Shown piece after piece: positions 25,833 to 35,509 of a stretch of 64,000 bases of DNA. The stretch lies in the NCBI RefSeq assembly GCF_026241895.1, contig NZ_JAPJIV010000010.1, forward strand, positions 62,001 through 126,000. The letters are read 5' to 3'. The notes below the pieces were generated by a model. It saw only the letters and a program-made list of their open reading frames with translations, was not told the origin of the DNA and searched no databases. The stretch is from Pseudomonas sp. RIT-562 (GTDB taxonomy: Bacteria; Pseudomonadota; Gammaproteobacteria; Pseudomonadales; Pseudomonadaceae). How positions within the stretch are numbered: position 1 is the stretch's first letter; the number at the start of each line of letters is the position of its first letter. The position numbers and the translations under genes are program-made.

Positions 25833-26651
25833 TTATTTGAACCGCCGCTCAACGCCTTTTTCCACCAGAATTTTCGCGGAGATTTCTTCAACCGAAAAAT
25901 GCGTCGAATTGATATTCGGAATGTTCTCGCGACGAAACAGATTCTCCACCTCGCGCACTTCGAATTCGCATTGGGCGTAACTCGAATAGCGGCTGTTGGG
26001 TTTGCGCTCGTTGCGGATGGCGGTCAGGCGGTCCGGGTCGATGGTCAGGCCGAACAGCTTGTGCTGGTGGGCGCGCAGGGCCGCAGGCAGTTGCAGGCGT
26101 TCCATGTCATCTTCGGTGAGCGGGTAGTTTGCCGCACGGATGCCGAACTGCATGGCCATGTACAGGCAGGTCGGAGTCTTGCCGCACCGCGAGACGCCCA
26201 CCAGGATCAGGTCGGCCTTGTCGTAGTAGTGCGTGCGGGCGCCGTCGTCGTTGTCCAGGGCGAAGTTCACCGCCTCGATGCGCTCCATGTAATTGGAGTT
26301 GGTGCCGATCGAATGGGATTTGCCGACGGTGTAGGAAGAATGCTCGGTCAGTTCCTGTTCCAGAGGCGCCAGGAAGGTCGAGAAAATGTCGATCATGAAA
26401 CCATTGGAGGTCGCGAGGATCTCACGGATGTCCTGATTGACGATGGTGTCGAAGATGATCGGCCGGAAGCCGTCGGTTTCGGCGGCTTTGTTGATTTGTT
26501 GTACCATGGCCCGCGCTTTATCCACGTTGTCGATGTACGGTCGCGTGAATTTGCTGAAGGTTATGTTTTCGAACTGCGCCAGGAGGCTTTGGCCCAGGGT
26601 TTCGGCTGTGATGCCGGTGCCGTCGGAAATAAAGAAAGCAGATCGTTTCAT
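25833..26651 (-). CDS. ppsR: Phosphoenolpyruvate synthase regulatory protein (kinase/pyrophosphorylase)
   Basis: A 272-residue DUF299-family protein. It has the P-loop-like [15 protein letters not shown] (about residue 157) and the N-terminal [15 protein letters not shown]. It inactivates PEP synthase by ADP-dependent threonyl phosphorylation and reactivates it by Pi-dependent dephosphorylation. The start at 26651 (MKRSAFF) with AAGGTG upstream matches the family length; the frame extends to 26717 without support. It is divergent from ppsA, its target. Confidence 0.93.
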   Translation of the reverse strand: MKRSAFFISDGTGITAETLGQSLLAQFENITFSKFTRPYIDNVDKARAMVQQINKAAETDGFRPIIFDTIVNQDIREILATSNGFMIDIFSTFLAPLEQELTEHSSYTVGKSHSIGTNSNYMERIEAVNFALDNDDGARTHYYDKADLILVGVSRCGKTPTCLYMAMQFGIRAANYPLTEDDMERLQLPAALRAHQHKLFGLTIDPDRLTAIRNERKPNSRYSSYAQCEFEVREVENLFRRENIPNINSTHFSVEEISAKILVEKGVERRFK

Positions 26652-26825
26652 TTGCACCTTGGGCCTTAAGCTCGTGACGAATCTTGGATATGATAGGCGC
26701 GATTTGTCGGCCGCCAATGGCCCGCATTCTCACTTATTTTCCAGGTCCAGGCCATACAGCCGGTAAACGCTCCTCAGGGCAGCCGGCTTCTGAGCTTTTC
26801 CAACACAGTTAGTGGAGAGATCACC

Positions 26826-29201
26826 TTGGTAGAGTACGTAGTTTCCCTCGATAAGCTCGGCAAACACGATGTTGAGCATGTGGGGGGCAAGAACGCATCC
26901 CTGGGCGAGATGATCAGCAACCTTGCAGGTGCCGGTGTATCGGTGCCCGGTGGCTTCGCCACGACAGCTCAGGCTTATCGTGATTTTCTTGAACTCAGCG
27001 GCCTGAACGACCAGATCCACGCCGCCCTCGACGCGCTTGACGTCGACGATGTCAACGCCCTCGCCAAGACCGGCGCCCAGATCCGTCAATGGATCATGGA
27101 AGCCGAGTTCCCCGAGAAGCTCAACGCCGAGATCCGCACCGCGTTCGCCACGCTGTCGGCCGGCAACCCTGACATGGCCGTGGCCGTGCGCTCTTCCGCT
27201 ACCGCCGAAGACCTGCCGGATGCTTCCTTCGCCGGTCAGCAGGAAACCTTCCTGAACATCCGTGGTGTCGAAAACGTTATTCGCGCCGCCAAAGAGGTGT
27301 TCGCTTCGCTGTTCAACGACCGTGCGATCTCCTACCGCGTGCACCAGGGCTTCGACCACAAGCTGGTCGCCCTGTCGGCTGGCGTGCAGCGCATGGTCCG
27401 CTCCGAAACCGGCACCGCCGGCGTGATGTTTACCCTCGATACCGAATCGGGTTTCCGTGACGTGGTGTTCATCACCGGCGCCTACGGCCTGGGTGAAACC
27501 GTCGTACAAGGCGCGGTGAACCCGGATGAGTTCTATGTCCACAAGGGCACGCTGGCGGCCGGTCGTCCGGCCATCCTGCGCCGCAACCTGGGCAGCAAAG
27601 CCATCAAGATGATCTACGGCGAAGTCGCCACGGCCGGCAAATCGGTGAAAACCATCGACGTCGACAAGGCTGACCGTGCACGTTTCTGCCTGAGCGACGC
27701 CGAAGTCAGCGAACTGGCCAAACAAGCGATGATCATCGAGAAGCACTACCAGTGCCCGATGGACATCGAGTGGGCCAAAGACGGTGACGACGGCAAGCTC
27801 TACATCGTTCAGGCTCGTCCGGAAACCGTGAAGAGCCGTACCCAGGCCAACGTCATGGAACGTTACCTGTTGAAAGAAACCGGCACCGTGCTGGTTGAAG
27901 GTCGTGCCATCGGCCAGCGCATCGGCGCGGGCAAGGTGCGCATCATCAAGGACGTGTCCGAGATGGACAAGGTCCAGCCGGGCGACGTCCTGGTTTCCGA
28001 CATGACCGACCCGGACTGGGAACCGGTCATGAAGCGCGCCAGCGCCATCGTCACCAACCGTGGTGGTCGTACCTGCCACGCGGCGATCATCGCTCGCGAG
28101 CTGGGCATCCCGGCCGTGGTCGGTTGCGGCAACGCCACCCAGCTGTTGAAAGATGGCCAGGGCGTGACTGTTTCCTGCGCGGAAGGCGACACCGGTTACA
28201 TCTTCGAAGGTGAGCTGGGCTTCGACATCAAGAAAAACTCCGTCGATGCCATGCCTGACCTGCCGTTCAAGATCATGATGAACGTCGGTAACCCGGACCG
28301 TGCATTCGACTTCGCGCAACTGCCGAACGCCGGTGTGGGCCTGGCCCGTCTGGAGTTCATCATCAACCGCATGATCGGCGTGCACCCCAAGGCGCTGCTG
28401 AATTACGACGGCCTGCCGCAAGACATCAAGGACAGCGTTGACAAGCGCATCGCCGGTTACAACGATCCTGTGGACTTCTATGTCGACAAGCTGGTTGAAG
28501 GCATCAGCACCCTGGCTGCGGCGTTCACCCCGAAAAAGGTCATCGTGCGCCTGTCGGACTTCAAGTCCAACGAATACGCCAACCTGATCGGCGGCAAGCT
28601 CTACGAGCCGGAAGAAGAAAACCCGATGCTGGGCTTCCGTGGTGCCTCGCGTTACATCAGCGAGTCGTTCCGCGACTGCTTCGAACTCGAGTGCCGTGCC
28701 CTCAAGCGTGTGCGCAACGAGATGGGCCTGACCAACGTTGAGATCATGGTGCCGTTCGTCCGTACCCTCGGCGAAGCGAGCCAGGTGATCGACCTGCTGG
28801 CGGAAAATGGCCTGGCCCGCGGCGAGAACGGTCTGCGCATCATCATGATGTGCGAACTGCCATCCAACGCGATCCTTGCGGAAGAGTTCCTCGAGTTCTT
28901 CGACGGCTTCTCCATCGGTTCCAACGACCTGACCCAGCTGACCCTGGGCCTGGACCGTGACTCCGGGATCATCGCCCACCTGTTCGACGAGCGTAACCCG
29001 GCGGTGAAAAAGCTGCTGGCCAACGCCATTGCCGCGTGCAACAAGGCCGGCAAGTACATCGGCATTTGCGGGCAGGGGCCTTCGGACCACCCGGACCTGG
29101 CCAAGTGGCTGATGGAGCAGGGCATCGAAAGCGTTTCGCTGAACCCGGACTCCGTACTGGAAACCTGGTTCTTCCTGGCGGAAGGCCAAGCTTCGGCGTA
29201 A
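26826..29201 (+). CDS. ppsA: Phosphoenolpyruvate synthase
   Basis: A 791-residue enzyme converting pyruvate and ATP to PEP, AMP and Pi in gluconeogenesis. The N-terminal ATP-binding domain has [10 protein letters not shown] and [11 protein letters not shown]. The phosphohistidine is in [15 protein letters not shown] (about residue 421). The C-terminal TIM-barrel ends with the catalytic cysteine region [11 protein letters not shown]. The start is TTG 26826, after GGAGAG, giving [12 protein letters not shown] as in other Pseudomonas PpsA. It pairs functionally with the divergent ppsR and with the propionate genes, whose product pyruvate it uses. Confidence 0.95.
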   Translation: MVEYVVSLDKLGKHDVEHVGGKNASLGEMISNLAGAGVSVPGGFATTAQAYRDFLELSGLNDQIHAALDALDVDDVNALAKTGAQIRQWIMEAEFPEKLNAEIRTAFATLSAGNPDMAVAVRSSATAEDLPDASFAGQQETFLNIRGVENVIRAAKEVFASLFNDRAISYRVHQGFDHKLVALSAGVQRMVRSETGTAGVMFTLDTESGFRDVVFITGAYGLGETVVQGAVNPDEFYVHKGTLAAGRPAILRRNLGSKAIKMIYGEVATAGKSVKTIDVDKADRARFCLSDAEVSELAKQAMIIEKHYQCPMDIEWAKDGDDGKLYIVQARPETVKSRTQANVMERYLLKETGTVLVEGRAIGQRIGAGKVRIIKDVSEMDKVQPGDVLVSDMTDPDWEPVMKRASAIVTNRGGRTCHAAIIARELGIPAVVGCGNATQLLKDGQGVTVSCAEGDTGYIFEGELGFDIKKNSVDAMPDLPFKIMMNVGNPDRAFDFAQLPNAGVGLARLEFIINRMIGVHPKALLNYDGLPQDIKDSVDKRIAGYNDPVDFYVDKLVEGISTLAAAFTPKKVIVRLSDFKSNEYANLIGGKLYEPEEENPMLGFRGASRYISESFRDCFELECRALKRVRNEMGLTNVEIMVPFVRTLGEASQVIDLLAENGLARGENGLRIIMMCELPSNAILAEEFLEFFDGFSIGSNDLTQLTLGLDRDSGIIAHLFDERNPAVKKLLANAIAACNKAGKYIGICGQGPSDHPDLAKWLMEQGIESVSLNPDSVLETWFFLAEGQASA

Positions 29202-29230
29202 CGGTGTGAGACCGGCCGCTGCCATGCCTT

Positions 29231-29319
29231 TGTAGGAGCCTGCTTGCCGGCGATTGCATCACCACGGTTTTCTCGACAGACCGTGGTGCCTGCATCGCCA
29301 GCAAGCAGGCTCCTACAGG
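29231..29319. repeat. REP pair enclosing a second inverted repeat
   Basis: TGTAGGAGCCTGCTTGCCGGCGAT mirrors ATCGCCAGCAAGCAGGCTCCTACA. Inside, ACCACGGT/ACCGTGGT forms a nested stem, so the whole 89-bp element folds into one long hairpin. Confidence 0.88.
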
Positions 29320-29362
29320 GGTCGACATAAAGTCAGGGCGGCCGTCTTTTGAGATTGAAGTA

Positions 29363-29393
29363 GGGCGGGCTCCTCTGGAAGCCGCCCTTTTTT
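29363..29393 (+). terminator. Intrinsic terminator of ppsA
   Basis: GGGCGG pairs with CCGCCC and is followed by six T (to 29393). Confidence 0.75.
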
Positions 29394-29406
29394 GTGCAAG
29401 AGCATT

Positions 29407-30396
29407 ATGCAAAGCAGCAGCAACCTATTTCCTGTCGCCCTGATCAGCGCTGAACGCCGCAGTGATCTGAGCGAAGACGTCTATCGTTTGAAACCCGCCA
29501 ACAGCCCTGACGGTACCGTCGAGCTGGCCGTGACGCGCCTGGGCATGGCCGATGAGCCAGCGCAGCGCGGCGTGCCGGTCATTCTGTTGCATGGCAGCTT
29601 CTCCAATCGCCGATTCTGGTTTTCCCCCAAAGGCCTGGGGCTGGGTGCTTACCTGGCCCGCCTCGGTTTTGATGTGTGGATCCCGGAAATGCGCGGCCAC
29701 GGCCTGTCCCAGCGCAACCAGGGGTATCGCCAGAACCGCGTCAGCGACTACGCGCGCTACGACCTGCCGGCCATCGGCGCGTTCGTGCGCGAGCAGAGTG
29801 GCCAGCCCGCACACTGGATCGGCCATTCGCTGGGGGGCATTACCCTGGCGGCAGCGCTGGGTGGCCAGTACATCGATGAGGCGGTGGTAGCGTCTGCCGC
29901 GTTCTTCGGAACACAGGTCAGCCGCACTTATTGGCCGCTGAAAATTCCACCGTTGGAGTGGGGCGGGCGCTTCATCCTCAAGCGCTTTGCCCAACTGTCC
30001 GGCTCAAGGCTCAAGCGCGGCCCGGAGGACGAGCCGATCGGCCTGGCCCTGGAAAGCATGCGCTGGTACGGCCTGTTCGGGCGCTTTGGCGACGCGGACA
30101 AGGATTGGTGGGCGGGGTTGGCGGACGTGCAATTGCCGGTACTCGCGGTGAGCGCTGCGGGTGATCACCAGGACCCGGCCTGGGCCTGTCGCAAGCTGTT
30201 CGACCAAATCGGCTCGGAACACAAGCAGTTCGTCAATCTGGGCCGGGAGCAGGGATTCACCGATAATTTCGGTCACGTCGAAATGCTCGTCAGCAAAGCG
30301 GCGCAGGCTGAAGTGTGGCCGTTGGTGGCGCGCTGGCTGGCAGATCAGCGGACGCCGCTGCTGGGCGGGCAGGCTGATTTTGCCGCGGCAATTTGA
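29407..30396 (+). CDS. Alpha/beta-hydrolase fold protein (esterase-like)
   Basis: A 329-residue alpha/beta hydrolase. The oxyanion region is ILLHGSFSNRRFW (about residue 59), the nucleophile elbow is GHSLGG (serine near residue 140), and a C-terminal catalytic His is likely in NFGHVEML (near residue 293). A lid segment (SRTYWPLKIPP...) suggests a hydrophobic ester or lipid substrate. ATG 29407 is favoured over TTG 29392, which falls against the terminator. The gene has the same place between ppsA and rraA as in other Pseudomonas. The substrate is unknown. Confidence 0.8.
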   Translation: MQSSSNLFPVALISAERRSDLSEDVYRLKPANSPDGTVELAVTRLGMADEPAQRGVPVILLHGSFSNRRFWFSPKGLGLGAYLARLGFDVWIPEMRGHGLSQRNQGYRQNRVSDYARYDLPAIGAFVREQSGQPAHWIGHSLGGITLAAALGGQYIDEAVVASAAFFGTQVSRTYWPLKIPPLEWGGRFILKRFAQLSGSRLKRGPEDEPIGLALESMRWYGLFGRFGDADKDWWAGLADVQLPVLAVSAAGDHQDPAWACRKLFDQIGSEHKQFVNLGREQGFTDNFGHVEMLVSKAAQAEVWPLVARWLADQRTPLLGGQADFAAAI

Positions 30397-30517
30397 GCCT
30401 GGGGCTCTATCAAGGGCATTTCGCTCTCACCGGGTTGCGGCTAAGATATGACGCATCAAGCTTTTCTGGTCACTTTGCGACATCCTCGATTGTCTTCCTC
30501 TCTACAGGAGTTTCTCG

Positions 30518-31009
30518 ATGAACCATTACATCACGCCTGACCTGTGCGACGCCTACCCGGAGCTGGTCCAGGTGCTGGAACCCATGTTCAGCAATTTTGG
30601 TGGCCGTGATTCCTTCGGCGGCGAAATCGTGACCATCAAGTGCTTCGAAGACAACTCGCGGGTCAAGGAACAGGTCGAGCTTGAGGGCAATGGCAAGGTG
30701 CTGGTGGTCGATGGGGGAGGCTCCCTGCGTCATGCGTTGCTGGGCGACATGCTGGCCGAGAAGGCTGCGAAGAACGGCTGGGCCGGGCTGGTGATCTACG
30801 GCTGCATCCGCGACGTCGATATCATCGCGCAGACCGACCTTGGGGTTCAGGCCCTCGCCAGTCACCCGCGCAAGTCCGACCGCCGCGGAATCGGTGAACT
30901 CAATGTTCCGGTGACATTTGCCGGCGTGACGTTCCATCCAGGCCATTACATTTATGCGGACAACAACGGCGTGATCATCTCGCCAAGCCCGCTGCAGATG
31001 CCCGAGTAA
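30518..31009 (+). CDS. rraA: RraA-family protein (RNase E activity regulator / HMG-oxaloacetate aldolase family)
   Basis: A 163-residue RraA-like protein with the family blocks [28 protein letters not shown] and [12 protein letters not shown]. RraA of enterics binds RNase E and inhibits it. Relatives keeping the Gly/Asp/Arg metal site act as 4-hydroxy-4-methyl-2-oxoglutarate or oxaloacetate aldolases, and that site (GDMLAxxA with CIRD) looks intact here, so aldolase activity is equally possible. It lies upstream of cmaX. Confidence 0.88.
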   Translation: MNHYITPDLCDAYPELVQVLEPMFSNFGGRDSFGGEIVTIKCFEDNSRVKEQVELEGNGKVLVVDGGGSLRHALLGDMLAEKAAKNGWAGLVIYGCIRDVDIIAQTDLGVQALASHPRKSDRRGIGELNVPVTFAGVTFHPGHYIYADNNGVIISPSPLQMPE

Positions 31010-31036
31010 CAGCGCACGACCAACTTAGGGGTGAGG

Positions 31037-32032
31037 ATGTTCGAGGAAGACAACGCGCAGTGGGGGCTGGTGCATGCCCTGGTGCTGGATGGTAAAGGCG
31101 GTGCGCGTTCGATAGCCCGGACTGAGCTCGATGACTTGCAGTTGCAGGCCCACGAAAGCCTGTGGCTGCACTGGGACCGCAGTCACCCGCAGACCCAGAC
31201 CTGGCTGCGCAAATACAGCGGCCTGACTGAGTTCAGCTGCGACCTGCTGCTTGAAGAGAATACCCGGCCGCGCCTGTTGCCGCTGCCGGACTCCGAGTTG
31301 CTGCTGTTCCTGCGCGGAATCAATCTCAACCCGGGGGCTGAACCCGAAGACATGGTCTCGGTCCGCATCTTCGGCTCGGCGCAGCGGGTGATTTCCCTGC
31401 GTCTGCGTCCTTTGCGGGCCACCGATGAGTTGCTGGTGCAACTCGATGAAGGCAAAGGGCCGAAAACCGCCTCTGAACTCATCCTTTATATGGCGCAGTT
31501 CCTTACCAACAAGGTGCAGGATCTGGTCAGTTGCCTCTCCGAAGTGGTCGATGAGGAAGAAGAAAAGCTGGATGCCGACGAACGGTATACGCCTGAGCAT
31601 GGGGCCATTTTGCAGATCCGTCGCAGGGCTGCGGCGCTGAAACGATTCCTGGCTCCGCAGCGGGATATTTTCGGCCAGCTGACGCGGATCAAACTCCCCT
31701 GGTTCGTCGATGACGATGCCGATTACTGGAACGAATTGAACAACAGCCTGACCCGTTATCTCGAAGAGCTGGAATTGACGAGGGAGCGGGTGGGGCTGGT
31801 CCTCGAGGCCGAAGACCGGCGTTTGAGCGTGCGCATGAACCGCACGATGTACCGTTTCGGGATCATCACCGGGATCTTTTTGCCGATGAGTTTCCTGACC
31901 GGCCTACTGGGTATCAATGTGGGCGGAATTCCGTTCTCCGAGAGCCCTTATGGCTTCCTTGTTGCCTGCCTGATGATGATCTCGGTGGCACTCGGGCAAT
32001 GGTGGTTATTCCGTCGTTTGCGGTGGGTCTGA
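31037..32032 (+). CDS. cmaX: CorA/ZntB-family divalent cation transporter (CmaX)
   Basis: A 331-residue inner-membrane protein. A large N-terminal cytoplasmic domain with a long charged helix (EVVDEEEEKLDADERY) is followed by two C-terminal transmembrane helices with the pore motif region LLGINVGGIP, a ZntB-like variant of GMN. The position ahead of crfX-cmpX-sigX-oprF identifies it as CmaX. ATG 31037 has AGGGG 5 bases upstream; an in-frame GTG 31031 is too close to that RBS. The substrate (Mg2+, Zn2+ or other) is unproven. Confidence 0.9.
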   Translation: MFEEDNAQWGLVHALVLDGKGGARSIARTELDDLQLQAHESLWLHWDRSHPQTQTWLRKYSGLTEFSCDLLLEENTRPRLLPLPDSELLLFLRGINLNPGAEPEDMVSVRIFGSAQRVISLRLRPLRATDELLVQLDEGKGPKTASELILYMAQFLTNKVQDLVSCLSEVVDEEEEKLDADERYTPEHGAILQIRRRAAALKRFLAPQRDIFGQLTRIKLPWFVDDDADYWNELNNSLTRYLEELELTRERVGLVLEAEDRRLSVRMNRTMYRFGIITGIFLPMSFLTGLLGINVGGIPFSESPYGFLVACLMMISVALGQWWLFRRLRWV

Positions 32033-32095
32033 ACATGCGTCATGTGACCCGGGCAAATTTGGTCGCGTCTTTCACAGACATCACGAGAGGTGCGT

Positions 32096-32344
32096 ATGCA
32101 CGATCCGTTTGAACAGTCTTTGCGCGACATGCTCAAGGCATCACCGTCCACTCGGGACGACGATGCGTGCCTTGGGCGTGTATTGAAAACCGCCAACCGC
32201 CAGGTCGGCGCCGGTGATCTGTTCAGCCTGCTGGGCCGCTGGTTGCCCGCGCTGATGATCGCCCTGAATAACGGATCGGCCCATGTGTCGCCGGTTTCCC
32301 GTCACCGTAAACCTAACGTTCGCACTGCTGATAAGGCTGATTGA
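32096..32344 (+). CDS. crfX: CrfX, small cytoplasmic protein of the sigX locus
   Basis: An 82-residue soluble protein (MHDPFEQSLRDMLKASPS start) with a conserved N-terminal helical part and a basic tail. It is recognised mainly by its fixed place between cmaX and cmpX. ATG 32096 follows AGAGGT by 6 bases. Its stop lies 2 bases before cmpX, so the two are co-translated. It belongs to the SigX/CfrX envelope-response locus; the biochemical role is unknown. Confidence 0.85.
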   Translation: MHDPFEQSLRDMLKASPSTRDDDACLGRVLKTANRQVGAGDLFSLLGRWLPALMIALNNGSAHVSPVSRHRKPNVRTADKAD

Positions 32345-32346
32345 AT

Positions 32347-33171
32347 ATGGAACTTGATCTCTGGACTCAGAGCCTCGTCACTGCAATGACTGCGTTATGG
32401 ACCAAGGTTGCAAACTTCATCCCGAACCTCTTTGGCGCACTGGTGGTGCTGCTCCTGGGCTTCGTGGTGGCCAAGTTGCTCGACACGCTGCTCTCCAAAT
32501 TGCTCGCCAAACTCGGCCTTGATCGCCTGATGGGCGGCACCGGGCTGACCAAGCTGCTGTCCCGCGCCGGGCTGCAGGTGCCAATCTCGACATTGATTGG
32601 TAAAATCGTCTATTGGTTCGTTCTGCTGATTTTTTTGGTATCTGCTGCGGAATCTCTTGGACTTGAGCGAGTCTCAGCTACGCTAGACATGCTCGCGCTG
32701 TATTTGCCGAAGGTTTTCGGCGCCGCGCTGGTGCTGCTGGTGGGTGTGCTTCTGGCGCAACTGGCCAACGGGCTGGTGCGCGGAGCCGCAGAGGGTGTGG
32801 GGCTGGATTACGCATCGGGCCTGGGGCGAATCGCTCAGGGCCTGGTGATCATCATCAGTATTTCGGTGGCGATCAGCCAGTTGGAGGTCAAGACTGACCT
32901 GCTCAACCATGTGATCGTGATCGTTTTGATTACCGTTGGTCTGGCAGTAGCGCTGGCCATGGGCTTGGGAAGCCGGGAAATTGCCGGTCAGATTCTTGCG
33001 GGAATCTATGTGCGTGAGTTGTATCAGGTTGGGCAACAAGTGCGTGTTGGCGAGGTCGAAGGCCAGATCGAAGAGATCGGCACGGTTAAAACCACATTGC
33101 TGACCGACGAGGGTGAGCTAGTCTCTCTCTCCAATCGGATCCTCCTGGAGCAGCATGTGAGTAGCCGCTAA
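32347..33171 (+). CDS. cmpX: CmpX, MscS-related mechanosensitive-channel-like membrane protein
   Basis: A 274-residue inner-membrane protein with four or five hydrophobic helices, then a short MscS-like C-terminal beta domain (YQVGQQVRVGEVEGQIEEIGTVKTTLLTDEG). A glycine-rich repeat region (LLGFVVAKLLDTLLSKLLAKLG) precedes the second helix. In Pseudomonas CmpX affects SigX activity, membrane fluidity and c-di-GMP. ATG 32347 directly follows crfX. A stable hairpin lies between it and sigX. Confidence 0.9.
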   Translation: MELDLWTQSLVTAMTALWTKVANFIPNLFGALVVLLLGFVVAKLLDTLLSKLLAKLGLDRLMGGTGLTKLLSRAGLQVPISTLIGKIVYWFVLLIFLVSAAESLGLERVSATLDMLALYLPKVFGAALVLLVGVLLAQLANGLVRGAAEGVGLDYASGLGRIAQGLVIIISISVAISQLEVKTDLLNHVIVIVLITVGLAVALAMGLGSREIAGQILAGIYVRELYQVGQQVRVGEVEGQIEEIGTVKTTLLTDEGELVSLSNRILLEQHVSSR

Positions 33172-33195
33172 CCCGGCAAACCCTGCTAATGTATG

Positions 33196-33229
33196 CCGCC
33201 GCAAATTGCCCTGGAAAGGGCTGCGGCGG
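33196..33229. other. Stable hairpin between cmpX and sigX
   Basis: CCGCCGCA (33196-33203) pairs with TGCGGCGG (33222-33229). An inner GCCCT/AGGGC stem closes a 4-base loop, with one AATT bulge. There is no T run. It could process or attenuate a cmpX-sigX transcript. Confidence 0.5.
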
Positions 33230-33259
33230 ACATTGACCTGACTGTCGGCCCGACTTGTT

Positions 33260-33850
33260 TTGAATAAAGCTCAATCGCTCTCCACGCGCTACGACCCCCG
33301 CGAGCTCTCTGATGAGGAGTTGGTCGCGCGCTCGCACACCGAGCTGTTTCACGTAACGCGCGCCTATGAAGAACTGATGCGGCGTTACCAGAGAACATTA
33401 TTTAACGTCTGCGCACGATATCTTGGGAACGATCGCGACGCGGACGATGTCTGTCAGGAAGTGATGTTGAAGGTGTTGTATGGCCTGAAGAACTTCGAGG
33501 GGAAATCGAAGTTCAAGACATGGCTCTACAGCATCACGTACAACGAATGCATCACGCAGTATCGGAAGGAACGGCGTAAGCGTCGCTTGATGGACGCTTT
33601 GAGTCTGGACCCCCTCGAGGAAGCATCTGAAGAAAAGATGCCCAAAGCCGAGGAAAAGGGTGGACTTGATCGCTGGCTGGTGTATGTGAACCCGATTGAC
33701 CGCGAAATTCTGGTGCTACGATTTGTCGCAGAGCTGGAATTTCAGGAGATCGCAGACATCATGCACATGGGTTTGAGTGCGACAAAAATGCGTTACAAAC
33801 GTGCTCTAGATAAATTGCGTGAGAAATTTGCAGGCGTGGCTGAAACTTAG
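33260..33850 (+). CDS. sigX: ECF sigma factor SigX
   Basis: A 196-residue ECF sigma factor nearly identical to known Pseudomonas SigX. Region 2 contains RDADDVCQEVMLKVLYGL and FKTWLYSITYN. Region 4 is EFQEIADIMHMGLSATKMRYKRAL. It directs transcription of oprF and of fatty-acid and envelope genes under membrane stress. The start is TTG 33260, giving the family N-terminus MNKAQSLSTRYDPREL. No anti-sigma gene follows; cmpX and crfX are the likely modulators. Confidence 0.95.
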   Translation: MNKAQSLSTRYDPRELSDEELVARSHTELFHVTRAYEELMRRYQRTLFNVCARYLGNDRDADDVCQEVMLKVLYGLKNFEGKSKFKTWLYSITYNECITQYRKERRKRRLMDALSLDPLEEASEEKMPKAEEKGGLDRWLVYVNPIDREILVLRFVAELEFQEIADIMHMGLSATKMRYKRALDKLREKFAGVAET

Positions 33851-33957
33851 TTCGACGCAAATATCTCTTACGTGTAGGCAAGTTCTGATAGACTTGCCGC
33901 CGAGTTGTCCCCCGGTTTGCGGGACTGCTTCACAATCACCAGATGGGGATTTAACGG

Positions 33958-34992
33958 ATGAAACTGAAAAACACCTTGGGCTTGGCCATTGGTTCTCTTA
34001 TTGCTGCCACTTCGTTCGGCGCTCTGGCACAAGGCCAAGGCGCAGTTGAAATCGAAGGCTTCGCTAAGAAAGAACAATTCGACAGCGCTCGTAACTTCAA
34101 GAATGACGGCAACCTGTTCGGCGGTTCCGTAGGTTACTTCCTGACTGACGACGTTGAACTGCGTCTGGCCTACGACGAAGTGCACAATGTCCGTTCCGAC
34201 AGCGGCCAGAACATCAAGGGCGCTAACACCGCTCTGGACGCTCTGTACCACTTCAACAACCCAGGCGACATGGTTCGTCCATACGTCTCGGCTGGTTTCT
34301 CCGATCAGAGCATCGATCAGAACGGCTCGAACGGTCGTAACCGTTCCACCTTCGCCAACGTTGGCGGCGGTGCCAAGCTGTACTTCACCGAGAACTTCTA
34401 CGCCCGTGCTGGCGTTGAAGCTCAATACAACATCGACCAGGGCGACACTGAGTGGGCTCCTAGCGTCGGTATCGGTGTGAACTTCGGTGGCGGCTCCAAG
34501 CCTGCTGCTGCTCCAGTTCCAGCACCAGCTGAAGTCTGCTCCGACAGCGACAACGACGGCGTATGCGACAACGTTGACAAGTGCCCGGACACCCCAGCCA
34601 ACGTAACTGTTGACGCTGACGGCTGCCCAGCAGTTGCTGAAGTTGTTCGTGTAGAGCTGGACGTTAAGTTCGATTTCGACAAATCTGTTGTTAAAACCAA
34701 CAGCTACGGCGACATCAAGAACCTGGCTGACTTCATGAAGCAGTACCCATCCACCAGCACCACTGTTGAAGGTCACACTGACTCCGTCGGTCCTGACGCT
34801 TACAACCAGAAACTGTCTGAGCGTCGTGCAAACGCCGTTAAGCAAGTTCTGACCAACCAGTACGGTGTTGAGTCGTCCCGCGTTCAGTCCGTTGGTTACG
34901 GCGAATCCCGCCCAGTTGCTGACAACGCAACTGACGCTGGCCGCGCTGTAAACCGTCGCGTAGAAGCGCAGGTTGAAGCTCAAGCTAAGTAA
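33958..34992 (+). CDS. oprF: Major outer-membrane porin and peptidoglycan-binding protein OprF
   Basis: A 344-residue OprF. It has a signal peptide (cleaved near ALA-QGQGAVE, residue 24), an eight-strand N-terminal barrel, a Pro/Ala linker, and a four-cysteine thrombospondin-3-like loop (CSDSDNDGVCDNVDKCPD). The C-terminal OmpA domain binds peptidoglycan (HTDSVGPDAYNQKLSERRA). Codon use is typical of a highly expressed gene. The 107-bp gap after sigX should hold the SigX-dependent promoter, which I did not pinpoint. A strong terminator follows. Confidence 0.97.
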   Translation: MKLKNTLGLAIGSLIAATSFGALAQGQGAVEIEGFAKKEQFDSARNFKNDGNLFGGSVGYFLTDDVELRLAYDEVHNVRSDSGQNIKGANTALDALYHFNNPGDMVRPYVSAGFSDQSIDQNGSNGRNRSTFANVGGGAKLYFTENFYARAGVEAQYNIDQGDTEWAPSVGIGVNFGGGSKPAAAPVPAPAEVCSDSDNDGVCDNVDKCPDTPANVTVDADGCPAVAEVVRVELDVKFDFDKSVVKTNSYGDIKNLADFMKQYPSTSTTVEGHTDSVGPDAYNQKLSERRANAVKQVLTNQYGVESSRVQSVGYGESRPVADNATDAGRAVNRRVEAQVEAQAK

Positions 34993-35010
34993 TTAGCTCG
35001 CAGCTCTGAG

Positions 35011-35037
35011 AAAAGCCCGGCTTAGGCCGGGCTTTTC
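35011..35037 (+). terminator. Intrinsic terminator of oprF
   Basis: AAAAGCCCGGC/GCCGGGCTTTT stem with a short loop, then a T-rich tail. Confidence 0.9.
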
Positions 35038-35066
35038 TTTGCCTGCGATTTGGCTCGGCAAGCCAG

Positions 35067-35508
35067 TAGGAGCAAAGCTTGCTCGCGATGGCGGTGCGCC
35101 TGGCACACCGCGTAGCAGTGATCGCCAGCAAGCAGGCTCCTACGGTTCGGTGGTGTACACAGCACCTGCGGCTTGCACATGATTGTGTAGGAGCCTGGCT
35201 TGCCAGCGATGGCGGTGCGCCTGGCACACCGCGTGGCAGTGATCGCCAGCAAGCAGGCTCCTACGGTTCGGTGGTGTACACAGGACCTGGGGCTTGCACA
35301 TGATTTTGTAGGCGCCTGGCTTGCCAGCGATGGCGGTACGCCTGGCACACCGCGTGGCAGTGATCGCCAGCAAGCAGGCTCCTACGGTTTGGTGGTGTAC
35401 ACAGGACCTGGGGCTTGCACATGATTGTGTAGGAGCCTGGCTTGCCAGCGATGGCGGTACGCCAGGTACACCGCGCTGCGACGATCGCCAGCAAGCAGGC
35501 TCCTATGG
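35067..35508. repeat. Tandem array of four ~121-bp units, each with a REP pair
   Basis: The landmark GATGGCGGT recurs at 35088, 35209, 35330 and 35451, an exact 121-bp period. Each unit holds GTAGGAGCCTGGCTTGCCAG, the landmark, CCTGGCACACCGCG, GATCGCCAGCAAGCAGGCTC and then GGTGGTGTACACAGGACCTG. Units 2-4 are nearly identical; unit 1 differs at its 5' edge. Short reading frames of 60-77 codons in it are products of the repeat, not genes. Confidence 0.93.
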
Positions 35509-35509
35509 T

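Noticed and set aside
26730..29225. An 831-codon frame opposite ppsA
   Set aside because: Antisense frame created by strong codon bias of ppsA; no domain, no start signal.
35067..35508. Tandem array considered as CRISPR
   Set aside because: Units are 121 bp and repeated over their full length; there are no variable spacers and no cas genes, and each unit holds REP palindromes.
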